Of a stretch of DNA of 64,000 bases, positions 7,920-16,315 are shown piece after piece (the stretch's first letter is position 1; each line of letters begins with the position of its first letter). The translations under genes were made by a program, and so were the position numbers. The DNA lies in assembly GCF_016862395.1 (NCBI RefSeq), contig NZ_BOMW01000016.1, forward strand, positions 60,489 to 124,488, in the 5' to 3' direction. The notes below the pieces were generated by a model that saw nothing but the letters and a program-made list of their open reading frames with translations, had not been told where the DNA came from and ran no database searches. Source of the DNA: Actinoplanes siamensis. Lineage in GTDB: Bacteria > Actinomycetota > Actinomycetes > Mycobacteriales > Micromonosporaceae.

Positions 7920-8927
7920 ATGACAAACCCAGTCGGAACAACCAGGGTAGCCATCAACGGTTTCGGACGCATCGGCCGCAACGTCCTGCGCGCGGCCGCC
8001 GGCAGCGACGTCGAGATCGTCGCGATAAACGACCTGACCGATTCCGGCACCCTGGCCCACCTGCTGCGGTACGACAGCACGCTGGGCCGGTTCGCCGGCC
8101 GGGTCGAGGCGCACGAGGACCACCTGCTCGTCGACGGGCGCCGGATCGAGGTGACGTCCGTCCGTACCCCCGAGGATCTGCCCTGGAAGGAGCTCGGCGT
8201 CGACGTCGCGCTGGAGTCGACCGGGCGGTTCACCGCGGCCGCCGACGCGCGCGCCCATCTCGCCGCGGGCGCCCGGAAGGTGCTGGTCAGCGCGCCGTCC
8301 AAGGGCGCCGATCTGACCATCGCCTACGGCCTGAACCACGGCGACTACGACCCGGCCACGCACGACGTGGTGTCGAACGCGTCGTGCACCACCAACGGCC
8401 TCGCGCCGCTCGCATCGGTGCTGGACGACCTGGCCGGGATCGAGACCGGGTCGATGACCACGATCCACGCGTACACCCAGGAGCAGAACCTGCAGGACGG
8501 GCCGCACCGGGACCTGCGCCGGGCGCGTGCCGCCGCGCTCAACATCGCTCCGACCACGACCGGCGCCGCCACCGCGATCGGGCTGGTGCTGCCGCGTCTG
8601 GCCGGCAAGCTGACCGGCTACTCGGTGCGCGTGCCGGTTCCGGTGGGCTCCCTGGTGGAGCTGAACGCGATCGTGGACCGGCCGGTCACGGTCGAGGAGA
8701 TCAACAGCGCCTTCGAGGCGGCGGCGGGTGGTCCGCTGCGCGGGGTCCTGGAGTTCTCCGCGGATCCGCTGGTCTCCAGCGACATCACCGGGAATCCGGC
8801 GTCGTCGATCTTCGACTCGCTGCTGACCGGTGCCGGCGGGCGGCTGGTGAAGGTGGTGGCCTGGTACGACAACGAGTGGGGCTTCGCCAATCGGGTCGTC
8901 GACACGCTCTCCCTGCTGGGCCGCTAG
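7920..8927 (+). CDS. gap: Glyceraldehyde-3-phosphate dehydrogenase
   Basis: A 335-aa type I GAPDH, the glycolytic enzyme converting glyceraldehyde 3-phosphate, NAD+ and phosphate to 1,3-bisphosphoglycerate. The NAD loop is INGFGRIGRNVLR (residues 12-24), and the catalytic motif SNASCTTN places the cysteine at residue 156. The C-terminus has WYDNEWGFANRVVDT. It stands alone, without pgk or tpi, so it may be a second, non-operonic GAPDH. The start follows a weak GCTGAGG element. Confidence 0.93.
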   Translation: MTNPVGTTRVAINGFGRIGRNVLRAAAGSDVEIVAINDLTDSGTLAHLLRYDSTLGRFAGRVEAHEDHLLVDGRRIEVTSVRTPEDLPWKELGVDVALESTGRFTAAADARAHLAAGARKVLVSAPSKGADLTIAYGLNHGDYDPATHDVVSNASCTTNGLAPLASVLDDLAGIETGSMTTIHAYTQEQNLQDGPHRDLRRARAAALNIAPTTTGAATAIGLVLPRLAGKLTGYSVRVPVPVGSLVELNAIVDRPVTVEEINSAFEAAAGGPLRGVLEFSADPLVSSDITGNPASSIFDSLLTGAGGRLVKVVAWYDNEWGFANRVVDTLSLLGR

Positions 8928-8933
8928 ATTCCG

Positions 8934-8960
8934 CCGAGCCGAGCCGAGCCGAGCCGAGCC
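8934..8960. repeat. Pentanucleotide repeat (CCGAG) about five copies
   Basis: Directly after the GAPDH stop, CCGAG is repeated five times in a row with no interruption, then the sequence becomes plain GC-rich. It is a simple repeat with no visible hairpin. Confidence 0.85.
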
Positions 8961-9154
8961 CGCCCCGGCCGCCCGGCCGGTGGCAATGCCAGCGGCGGGC
9001 GGCGGGGCGGCGGTCGGCAGGCCGCCGCGGTGCGGGCCGCGCGACAGTGGGGGCGCGCGGTGGCGGGCCGCGGGCCAGCCGGGTGCGAGGATCGATCGAC
9101 GGGACACGAGGTGGGTGGCGCCACGAGCGGCAGGGCGTTCTCTATGCTGTGCGG

Positions 9155-10168
9155 ATGGCGGTCACCCTGGCAGATGTGGCCCGGCTGGCCGGGGTCTCCC
9201 CCGCCACCGTCTCCCGCGTGATCAACGACAGCGCCAAGAAGGTCGCGCCCGAGCTCCGCGAGCGCGTCCTGGCCGCCGTCGCCGAGCTGCACTACGTGCC
9301 GAACGCGCACGCGCAGAACGTGGCGCGGCCCCGCAAGTCCGCGGTCGGCGTGATCGTGCACGACGTCTCCGACCCGTATTTCGCCGAGATCACCCGGGGG
9401 CTGCAACGGCAGGCCGCGGCGCACGACCGGCTGCTGGTGATCTGCAACAGCTACCGGGAGCCGGAGCGCGAGCTGGCCTACGTCGCCCTGTTGCGCGCCC
9501 AGCAGGTGCACGCGCTGATCCTGGCCGGCTCGGGCTACCACGACGAGGCGTTCACCGCGCGGCTCAACGGTGAGCTCAACGCGTACCAGCAGGGCGGCGG
9601 CCGGGTCGCGGTGATCGGGCGGCACGAGCTGGTCGGCAGCGCGGTGCTCCCGGCGAACGAGGCCGGGGCGTACGAGCTGGGCTGCCGCGTGCTGAGCCGG
9701 GGTCACCGCCGGGTCGGCGTGATCGCCGGGCCGCGCGCGCTGACCACCACCACCGACCGGCTCTCCGGCATCCGCCGGGCAGCCGCCGAGTTGGACGTCG
9801 CGCTGGAGCACATCGTCTACGCCGACTTCACCCGGGACGGCGGGGCCGCCGCGGCCGGGGAACTGCTCGCCATGACGCCGGACCTGACCGCGATCCTGGC
9901 GCTCAACGACTCGATGGCGGTGGGCACGCTGGCCGCCCTGCGCGAGCGCGGCGTCTCCGTGCCCGGGCAGATCTCGGTGACCGGCTTCGATGACATGCCG
10001 ATCGCCCGGGACGTCACCCCGTCGCTGACCACGGTCCGCTTGCCGCTGGTGGACATGGGGGAGCGGGCGATGGCGCTGGCGCTCGGCGACGACGCGGTGC
10101 CGGTGTCCGAGCCCGCCCGCGCGGAGGTGATCTGGCGGGAGAGCTGTGCGGGTACATTGCCCGGGTGA
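9155..10168 (+). CDS. LacI family transcriptional regulator
   Basis: A 337-aa regulator that starts almost directly with its HTH: MAVTLADVARLAGVSPATVS then RVIN (residues 1-24). A hinge region (VPNAHAQNVARP) and a sugar-binding-protein-like effector domain follow (SAVGVIVHDVSDPYFAEITRG; TGFDDMPIARDVTPSLTTVRLP). It is unlike the CelR-type repressor at 5660 in the HTH recognition helix. It overlaps the following membrane protein gene (GTGA at 10165). The effector and targets are unknown. Confidence 0.88.
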   Translation: MAVTLADVARLAGVSPATVSRVINDSAKKVAPELRERVLAAVAELHYVPNAHAQNVARPRKSAVGVIVHDVSDPYFAEITRGLQRQAAAHDRLLVICNSYREPERELAYVALLRAQQVHALILAGSGYHDEAFTARLNGELNAYQQGGGRVAVIGRHELVGSAVLPANEAGAYELGCRVLSRGHRRVGVIAGPRALTTTTDRLSGIRRAAAELDVALEHIVYADFTRDGGAAAAGELLAMTPDLTAILALNDSMAVGTLAALRERGVSVPGQISVTGFDDMPIARDVTPSLTTVRLPLVDMGERAMALALGDDAVPVSEPARAEVIWRESCAGTLPG

Positions 10169-10611
10169 CTGACGTGGACCGGCCGCACCGGGCCCCGGCC
10201 GCCGGGCGGGCTGTGGTGTGGACGCAATTCGCGCTGCTCGTCGCGTACCTCATCGGCAGTTTCGGGGTGTTGATCCTGGCGGCCGTGCGCAGCGGCGACC
10301 CGGCGGCGATCCTGCATCCCGGCCTGGAGCGGCTGGGCGATCCGAAGGAGTCACTGCCCGGCCTGGGACCGGATTCGGTCGCGAACCCGCTGGTCTGGAT
10401 TTTCGGGGTGTGCCGGCTGATCGCCTGGTTCGTCTATCCGCTGGGGATCGCGATGCTGCTGTTCGGGGTGGTGACCCTGGTGCCGAGCTGGCGCCGGGGT
10501 GATCGCCGGACGTTCGCCCGGCTCGCCGTGCTCACCACGGTCTGGCTGGTTCTGATCCTGTTGGCGGTGTCCCCTTACGGTCAGGACCTGATGGGCTGGC
10601 TCCTGGATTGA
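10165..10611 (+). CDS. Small integral membrane protein
   Basis: A 148-aa protein with three to four hydrophobic segments: VVWTQFALLVAYLIGSFGVL, a long one at about residues 75-105 (WIFGVCRLIAWFVYPLGIAM), and LAVLTTVWLVLILLAVSPYG. No enzymatic motif is visible. The GTG start overlaps the LacI stop, so it is translated with the regulator. A hairpin follows the gene. I do not recognise the family. Confidence 0.75.
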   Translation: MTDVDRPHRAPAAGRAVVWTQFALLVAYLIGSFGVLILAAVRSGDPAAILHPGLERLGDPKESLPGLGPDSVANPLVWIFGVCRLIAWFVYPLGIAMLLFGVVTLVPSWRRGDRRTFARLAVLTTVWLVLILLAVSPYGQDLMGWLLD

Positions 10612-10616
10612 CGACC

Positions 10617-10651
10617 GCGGCCCCGGACGCGTTTTCACGATCCAGGGCCGC
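10617..10651. terminator. Bidirectional hairpin terminator
   Basis: GCGGCCC-c-GGA paired with TCC-a-GGGCCGC around a 13-base loop containing a TTTT. It lies between two convergent genes, 6 bases after the membrane protein stop and 19 bases before the stop of the minus-strand gene. Confidence 0.55.
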
Positions 10652-10669
10652 TTGATCCGGTACGACGGG

Positions 10670-12790
10670 TCAGGCCGGCGTGCTCTCGGCGGCCTGGTCC
10701 TCGATGATGGTCTTGATCCGGTCCGCCCGGGTCGGACTCTTGATGCCGGTCACCGCGGTCACCCGGTACCGGGTCAGCTTGCCGTTGGTGCGCAGGTGCT
10801 CGTGCAGTTGCGGGCCGAACTGGTCGAGGATCTCCTCGTCGCTCGGCCCGCGGCCACCCTGCGGGCGCGGGAGCAGGTGCTGCCACGGCTGATCGTTTCC
10901 GGACGGCTGACCGCCGAGCGCGGCCAGGTAGTCACTGACGAACTCGCGGACCGTCGCGTCGTCGAGGCGCGGCACGCTCGGCGCCAGCGTCATCGCCAGC
11001 TCGCGCGGGTCGGTCTCGTCGCTGCCCTCCATCTCCTCGACCAGCGCGGAGCGCAGCTCCTCGATCGCCGCCATCCAGGCCGCCGAGCCGACCGGTGCGG
11101 CGACCGGCTCCGGGAGAAGATCACGCCACGGGTACGTGGTGTCGCCGGGCTCGCCGTTCATCTCCCGGACGTAGTCGTTGACGAACGAGCGGACGACGCC
11201 CTCGCCGAGGTCGGCGACGCGCGGCGCGAGCGTGCGGGCCAGCTCGGCGACCCGCTGGTAGGTCATCTCCGGCAGGTTGTCGGCGTTGATCTCGTTGGCC
11301 ACCAGACGGCTCAGGCGTTCCACCGCGAGGCGCCACCAGGGCGAGCCGACGATGTTGACGGCGCGCTGGGCGCCGGTGGGGGTGGCGGCCCAGGACGGGA
11401 CGGCCGGTGCGCCGTTGGCGCCGTTGTTCCCGTTTTCCGCGGTGTGCCCGCCGGCGCCGTTCGTGGCGGCCGGGACCGGGGGGATCGGCGCGTTCGCGAC
11501 GAACGGGCGGGGCGCGGCGGACACCGGGATCGGGCCGAGCACCGCTGGCACCGCGCCGGCCGGCAGGTCCCCGGTGGGGCGGAGGGGCGCCGGGAACTCG
11601 GCCGGGGCGTCCGCGCCGGCCGGGCTGGGCGCCGGCATCCCGAGCATCTCCTCGGGGGTCACCGCGGCGGCCAGCCGCTCGCCCAGGGAGGGGGCGTCGG
11701 GGGCCGAGTTGACCAGGGCGGCGAGTCGGGCGACGGTGGGCCGGACCGGTCCGGCCTCCTCGGGCTCCGCCGGGGCCGTGGGCGTGGCCGGCGGCGTGAA
11801 CTGCACCGGCTGGACGGGGCGGGCCGGGGGCCCGGCCGGCTCGGTGGCGGGCTCGACCTCCGCGGTCCCGGCCGCCGGAGCGGCGATCGCCTCGGTCCCG
11901 GCCTGGCCCGCCTCGGTCCCGGCCGGTTCGGCCCCGGCCGGTGTGCCGGGCGTGCGGGCGGCCGGCACGGGCATCGCCCCGGCGGGCCGGGCGCTCGCCG
12001 GCACCAGCAGATCCATCACCCGCTGGATCCGGGCCAGCTGCTCCACCACGTCGTCGACGACCGGGTCCCCGGCGGTCCGGGCGTCCTTCAGCAACCGGCT
12101 GCGCCACCAGGCCCGCGGCCACCGACCGGCGCTGACCCGGTGGTGGTTGACGACCATCCGCCGCATCTGCCGCTCGGCGGCCATCCGCACCAGGTCCGGG
12201 TCGTCGTCCGGGATCAGCCAGCCCCACCGCTCGGCGAGCCGGCGCGGGCTGTACGCGAACCGGCCGCGGCGCACCCGCTGCCCGGCCGCGGTGAGCGCCG
12301 CCCACCACATCAGGAAGATCACGCACGGCACGGCCAGGCGCAGCAACTTCTCGGTGCCGGTGACCGCGTTGCTGGCCACGATGATGCCGGAGACCGCCGC
12401 GATCAGGGCGGCGATGTAGAGCATGGAGCCGGGGTGACCGGGCGTCAGGATCTCGCCGTCCGGGCCGTACACAGTGGTCCGCCGGTACTGCTCGGCGGCC
12501 AGCGAGGTGGCGGTCAGGAAGCAGATCTCGAAGACCGCGAAGACCAGCACCGCGAACACCTTGGGCAGGTGCAGCTGGTCGGTGGCGATCACCCACATGC
12601 CCTCGGCGTTGAGCAGCAGCGCCAGGTTCATGCTGAACGACAGCGCGATCGGCCGCAGCGGCTTCCTGGTGCGTTTGGCCCAGATCGCGAAGCCGATCAG
12701 CAGGGCCACGCCGAGCAGACCGGCGGACAGCAGCAGCAAGGCCGCGTAGTCCTGCCAGAAGCCGGAGAGCTGACGGTTGAGCTGGGTCAT
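10670..12790 (-). CDS. Multi-domain membrane protein with repeated C-terminal helical motifs
   Basis: A 706-aa protein of unrecognised function. Residues 1-170 contain about five membrane segments (YAALLLLSAGLLGVALLIGF; VFAVLVFAVFEICFLTATS; MLYIAALIAAVSGIIVASNA; LLRLAVPCVIFLMWWAALTA). A basic cytoplasmic stretch follows, then a long Pro/Ala/Glu-rich linker. Two copies of a roughly 60-residue helical motif come next, each ending in a -W-LLP block (TLAPRVADLGEGVVRSFVND then PWRDLLPEP; TLAPSVPRLDDATVREFVSD then PWQHLLPRP). A basic C-terminus (GKLTRYRVTAVTGIKSPTRA) could be a winged helix. The membrane part recalls DUF2637-type proteins of actinomycete mobile elements, but this is not certain. 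The start overlaps the stop of a 46-aa ORF. Confidence 0.7.
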   Translation of the reverse strand: MTQLNRQLSGFWQDYAALLLLSAGLLGVALLIGFAIWAKRTRKPLRPIALSFSMNLALLLNAEGMWVIATDQLHLPKVFAVLVFAVFEICFLTATSLAAEQYRRTTVYGPDGEILTPGHPGSMLYIAALIAAVSGIIVASNAVTGTEKLLRLAVPCVIFLMWWAALTAAGQRVRRGRFAYSPRRLAERWGWLIPDDDPDLVRMAAERQMRRMVVNHHRVSAGRWPRAWWRSRLLKDARTAGDPVVDDVVEQLARIQRVMDLLVPASARPAGAMPVPAARTPGTPAGAEPAGTEAGQAGTEAIAAPAAGTAEVEPATEPAGPPARPVQPVQFTPPATPTAPAEPEEAGPVRPTVARLAALVNSAPDAPSLGERLAAAVTPEEMLGMPAPSPAGADAPAEFPAPLRPTGDLPAGAVPAVLGPIPVSAAPRPFVANAPIPPVPAATNGAGGHTAENGNNGANGAPAVPSWAATPTGAQRAVNIVGSPWWRLAVERLSRLVANEINADNLPEMTYQRVAELARTLAPRVADLGEGVVRSFVNDYVREMNGEPGDTTYPWRDLLPEPVAAPVGSAAWMAAIEELRSALVEEMEGSDETDPRELAMTLAPSVPRLDDATVREFVSDYLAALGGQPSGNDQPWQHLLPRPQGGRGPSDEEILDQFGPQLHEHLRTNGKLTRYRVTAVTGIKSPTRADRIKTIIEDQAAESTPA

Positions 12791-12927
12791 GCGGGGAGGC
12801 CCTTCATCGCAAACCGGGAGGTACGTCGGCCGGTCGTGGCGGCGTGCGCCCGGAGCCGGGACCGCGAACCGGCCGCGAGGTGGACGATCACGCCACTGCC
12901 GGTGATCGTGCGTGCGCTGCCTGGCAC
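12787..12927 (-). CDS. 46-aa coupled upstream ORF
   Basis: A GTG start preceded by GAGGAGGG with a five-base gap, the best ribosome binding site in this stretch, opens a 46-codon frame (begins VPGSARTITGSG, ends RFAMKGLPA). Its TGA overlaps the ATG of the 706-aa membrane protein (ATGA). The membrane protein has no ribosome binding site of its own, which suggests it is translated by coupling to this ORF. The peptide is basic and Arg/Ala-rich, with no recognised domain. It may be a real small protein or only a leader. Confidence 0.55.
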   Translation of the reverse strand: MPGSARTITGSGVIVHLAAGSRSRLRAHAATTGRRTSRFAMKGLPA

Positions 12928-13072
12928 GGCGTCCCTCCTCGTCGTCGGGGCATTCTTGCTGGCGCGGATTTCTATCACGTATCCGGGGTCGCACGCGAAA
13001 GCACGCGACCGCGCGTGCTGTCCGTGGACGGTGACCGTCCGCGCGCCCTGCCCGGCGGCGCGGGCACGGGTC

Positions 13073-14461
13073 TCAGGCGCCGGCTCTGCCGAGATCGGAC
13101 AGCCGGTCCTGGAGCAGGGCGGCCTGGTCGGCGGTGAGGCCGCCCTCGCCGAGGCGCTGGCGGACCTTCCTGCGGAGCAGGTCGACCTGCCGGCGGATGT
13201 CGGGATTGTCCTGGACGGCCAGCTGCCCGAGGAGGTTGCGGAAGTCCTGCGCCACGTCCGGGCGGATCCCGCCGGAGCTCTCGCCCCGCTCGACCGCGTC
13301 CTGGACCCGGGCCAGCGCCGCGTCCACGGTCAGGGTCCTCTCCGGCGTCGGCGCCGTGGTGACGGTGGTCCGCTCCAGCCGGGGCGCCGCGGAGGCCGCC
13401 GCCGGCGGCGTCACGCCGGTCGGTGCGTTCGACGGCGTCACCGGTGGCCGGGCGGCCAGGTCGTCGTCGGACCGGGACACCACGTGGACCAGGGCCAGCA
13501 ACGCCACAGCCGTGGCGCCCAGCGCGGCCCCCACGGCGATCTTGCGGCCGCGGGTGATGCGGCCGTGCAGGCCGGCCGCCGGGACCCGGGCGTGACCGGT
13601 GGGGCGCGCGCCCGGCAGCGGGACGGTCGGCGCCTTCTTGTCCTCCGACGGGGCCAGCTCGGCCAGGACCTTCCACGCCTCGGCCGCGGAGGGCCGCCGG
13701 TCCGGCTCGTCGTCGAGGCAGCGGTGGATCAGATCGGCCAGGGCGGCGGGGAGGCCGGCCGGCAGGGGCGTGGGCCCGAGCTGTTGGGCGGCCGCCAGTT
13801 CCTCCCAGGTGTCCACACTGTACGGCGGCTCCCCGGCCACCATCTCGAAGAGCAGCACGCCGAGCCCGTACAGGTCGGTCGCCGGCTCGGCCGGCTTGCC
13901 GTCCAGCCGCTCCGGAGCGGCGTACGCAGGGGTGCCGAAGGTGGCCCCGGTGTCGTCGTCGTCCGGCTCGCCGACGCCGGCGCTGATCCCGAAGTCGAGC
14001 AGCTTGACGCCGCCCCTGCAGAGCATCACGTTGCCCGGCTTGATGTCACGGTGCACCACTCCGGCGGCGTGCGCGGCGGCGAGCGCCCCGGCCACCGCGG
14101 CGCCCACCGCGGCCGCGGCCGGCCACGGGATCGGGCCGTCGCAGAGCCGGGCCGCCACGGTCTCGCCGGCCAGAAGCTCCATCACCACGAACGGGACCAC
14201 CGAGCCGTCCGGGCGGACCGCCTCCCGGTAGTCGTGCACGGACGCGATGCCGGGGTGCGAGAGCCGGGCGGCCAGGCGCGCCTCACGCCAGGCCAGGTGC
14301 GCGGCACGGATGTCGCCGGCCGGGAGCTTCACCGCGACGGGGCGGTCGAGCAGCTCGTCGGTGGCCCGCCAGACCTGCGCCATGCCGCCGGTCTCCAGCA
14401 ACGTGACCAGGCGGTACCGCGAGACCAGGAGGGCACCCGGCGCCGGCCAGACATCGTGCAT
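13073..14461 (-). CDS. Membrane-anchored Ser/Thr protein kinase
   Basis: A 462-aa Hanks-type kinase. The glycine loop is TLLETGGMAQVWRA, the ATP lysine is in VAVKLP, the catalytic loop is GVVHRDIKPGNVML, the magnesium motif LLDFGIS, and the activation segment ends GTPAYAAPERL. After the kinase domain (about residues 10-265) comes a basic juxtamembrane linker, one membrane helix (VGAALGATAVALLALVHVV) and an extracellular tail. The tail has a helical region (RQVDLLRRKVRQRLGEGGL) common in Micromonosporaceae kinases, not PASTA repeats. The start is taken where the frame leaves the overlap with the divergent gene; no clear ribosome binding site is seen. Confidence 0.85.
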   Translation of the reverse strand: MHDVWPAPGALLVSRYRLVTLLETGGMAQVWRATDELLDRPVAVKLPAGDIRAAHLAWREARLAARLSHPGIASVHDYREAVRPDGSVVPFVVMELLAGETVAARLCDGPIPWPAAAAVGAAVAGALAAAHAAGVVHRDIKPGNVMLCRGGVKLLDFGISAGVGEPDDDDTGATFGTPAYAAPERLDGKPAEPATDLYGLGVLLFEMVAGEPPYSVDTWEELAAAQQLGPTPLPAGLPAALADLIHRCLDDEPDRRPSAAEAWKVLAELAPSEDKKAPTVPLPGARPTGHARVPAAGLHGRITRGRKIAVGAALGATAVALLALVHVVSRSDDDLAARPPVTPSNAPTGVTPPAAASAAPRLERTTVTTAPTPERTLTVDAALARVQDAVERGESSGGIRPDVAQDFRNLLGQLAVQDNPDIRRQVDLLRRKVRQRLGEGGLTADQAALLQDRLSDLGRAGA

Positions 14462-14585
14462 GCCGGAACATTCGCCCAGTGCGGCCCGCGTGTCAACCGG
14501 CAACCGATCGGCACCCCGCCGGGCAACCGGACGGGAACCCACGCCGCCGATGGTGGGGATTCCCCCGAGCACGAGGAGTTCCCCG

Positions 14586-15140
14586 ATGCGCATGCGCCGT
14601 CTCGCCGTCGCCGTCACGCTGGCCGCGGCCGTCACGGTTCCCGTCGCGACCACCGGCGTGGTGGCCTACGCCGCCAAGCCCGGCCCGGCGCCCGCCGCGG
14701 CGAAGAAGGCCCCGAAGAAGGTGAAGGTGGCGTTCGCCGCCTCCGGCCGGGTCACCGCGTCCACCGCCGGGTCGGTCACCGTGGCTGTCAAGGGCGGCAC
14801 CAAGGACGTGAAGGGCCGCACGGTCACCATCGGCGTGCCGTCCGGCGTCCGGGTCTCGCTGAACGGCAAGCGGGTCGCGGTGACCGCGCTCGCCGCCGGC
14901 TACCAGGTGACCATCGTCGGCACCCGGGTCGACGCGGTGTACACCGCGGCCAGGGTCGAGGCGACCGGCAAGGCGAGCAAGCCGAAGCCCGCTCCGGCCA
15001 CCCCGACCACCGCTCCGGTCACTCCGGCGCCCTCGGCGCCCTCGGCGTCTCCGTCGGTCACGCCGTCCGACGCGCCGTCGGTCACGCCGTCCGACGCGCC
15101 CTCGGCCGAGCCCTCGGAGCCCGGCGACGTCGAGAGCTAG
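14586..15140 (+). CDS. Secreted Lys/Pro/Ser-rich protein
   Basis: A 184-aa exported protein. A signal peptide (MRMRRLAVAVTLAAAVTVPVA) is followed by a lysine-rich stretch and a small beta-rich domain of about 85 residues (SGRVTASTAGSVTVAVKGGT; VTIGVPSGVRVSLNGKRVAV) with an OB/beta-barrel-like pattern. A Pro/Ser/Thr tail with repeated SVTPSDAP ends the protein. GAGGAG lies eight bases before the start. The function is unknown; a wall-associated protein is plausible. Its stop codon overlaps the stop codon of the convergent gene by four bases. Confidence 0.75.
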   Translation: MRMRRLAVAVTLAAAVTVPVATTGVVAYAAKPGPAPAAAKKAPKKVKVAFAASGRVTASTAGSVTVAVKGGTKDVKGRTVTIGVPSGVRVSLNGKRVAVTALAAGYQVTIVGTRVDAVYTAARVEATGKASKPKPAPATPTTAPVTPAPSAPSASPSVTPSDAPSVTPSDAPSAEPSEPGDVES

Positions 15141-16153
15141 TCGATCGTCCGCGGGAGGGTTTCGGCCGCCTCGCGCAACGCCTTCGCGGCGACGGAGTAC
15201 CCGTTGCCGGTGTACGTCCGCGACAACGGCCCCGGCACGGTGAAGTAGGCAGCCGCCAGCTTCGCCGGGTCGGTGGCGAGCTCACCGCGGGCCGGGACGT
15301 CGTTGCCGTCGTCCCAGCCCCACGGCGCGTTCGCCGAGTTGGTGCCGCAGCCCCAGGTGCCGGTGCCGCAGCCGCCGGTGGTGTCCCCGGCGAAGGTGCC
15401 CAGCGCCGCGAACAGGTTGCCGTTGTTGCGCTGGGCCCAGAGCCCGCCCGAGGCGAAGATGTCGACCAGCTTGTACCGGACGTCCCGGTCGTTGGGGCCG
15501 GACGGCGTCTCGGCAGTGGTCGACGGGTAGTAGACCAGGCCGTCCCCGTCGATGGTGTACTGCGGGTACGCCTTCAGCCCGTGGCCCTTGGACTCCTGCG
15601 CGGTCACCGGGTGCTGGAGGCCGTCGTGCGGGTTGTTCTGCGTCTGCAGCGTCCCGTCGATCGACTCGCCGCCCGAGGCCCAGGTGCTGCCGGCCGGGGT
15701 GTACGAGTAGAAGTCGGTGTGTGCCACGGTGACCGCCGCGCGCAGTTTGCCGTAGTCGGTGCCGTCCTTCTCGACGATCTCCAGCAGGCCCTCGCCGTCG
15801 TTCTCGTGCTCGGTCTCGAAGAACGGGTGGTCGACCCAGTCCCGCGGGTGGAAGAAGAAGTACGTCAGGTACCAGTGCGTGCCGGTCTCCACCACCGAGT
15901 AGTAGGCGTGCGCGGCGACGTCCTGTCCGGCGTTGTCCCAGTTGTTGCGCCCGTTCAGGTCGCCGTCGAAGTCGTAGCGGGTGATGTAGTCGGACTTGCC
16001 GCCCAGCGCGTGGTCGCCGGTCTGGTCCACGTCCTGGTAATGGATCGGCGCCCAGCGCAGCGCCAGGTCGGCGTTGGACACCGCGGCCCGCGCCGGGGTG
16101 GCGAGGGTCGTGGCCAGCAGCATCCCGGCCACTGTCGCACCGCTTCGTCGCAT
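15137..16153 (-). CDS. Secreted protein, Vps62/NPP1-like
   Basis: A 338-aa exported protein with signal peptide MRRSGATVAGMLLATTLATP, cleaved near ARA. The mature part begins LALRWAPIHYQDV, continues through LTYFFFHPRDW and HENDGEGLLEIVEKDG, and ends in a region rich in Gly, Trp and Cys (GGCGTGTWGCGTNSANAPW). The opening (L-WAPI-Y-D) and the H-ND-E-- pattern recall Vps62-related and necrosis-inducing-like proteins, but the assignment is loose. AGGGGA precedes the ATG. The gene overlaps the stop of the convergent secreted protein. It may be a host- or polymer-directed exported protein. Confidence 0.7.
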   Translation of the reverse strand: MRRSGATVAGMLLATTLATPARAAVSNADLALRWAPIHYQDVDQTGDHALGGKSDYITRYDFDGDLNGRNNWDNAGQDVAAHAYYSVVETGTHWYLTYFFFHPRDWVDHPFFETEHENDGEGLLEIVEKDGTDYGKLRAAVTVAHTDFYSYTPAGSTWASGGESIDGTLQTQNNPHDGLQHPVTAQESKGHGLKAYPQYTIDGDGLVYYPSTTAETPSGPNDRDVRYKLVDIFASGGLWAQRNNGNLFAALGTFAGDTTGGCGTGTWGCGTNSANAPWGWDDGNDVPARGELATDPAKLAAAYFTVPGPLSRTYTGNGYSVAAKALREAAETLPRTID

Positions 16154-16315
16154 CGACTGTCCCCTTCGTTCAAACATTCAGATGTGTGAATCCAAGGGGT
16201 CGATGATGACCATCGGGCGAAGTTCACTTCAAGGGCGGGCGCGGAAACCCTAAACGCGTGGAGCGTCGCGCCGATCGATGCGGGGGCAGGCACACCGACA
16301 TCGGGGAGGTGGTTG

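Noticed and set aside
10652..16189. Very long open frame on the plus strand opposite known genes (1845 codons)
   Set aside because: It runs antisense through the membrane protein and the kinase and changes sense along its length; stop codons are rare by chance in DNA this GC-rich. Composition is Arg/Gly/Pro-rich.
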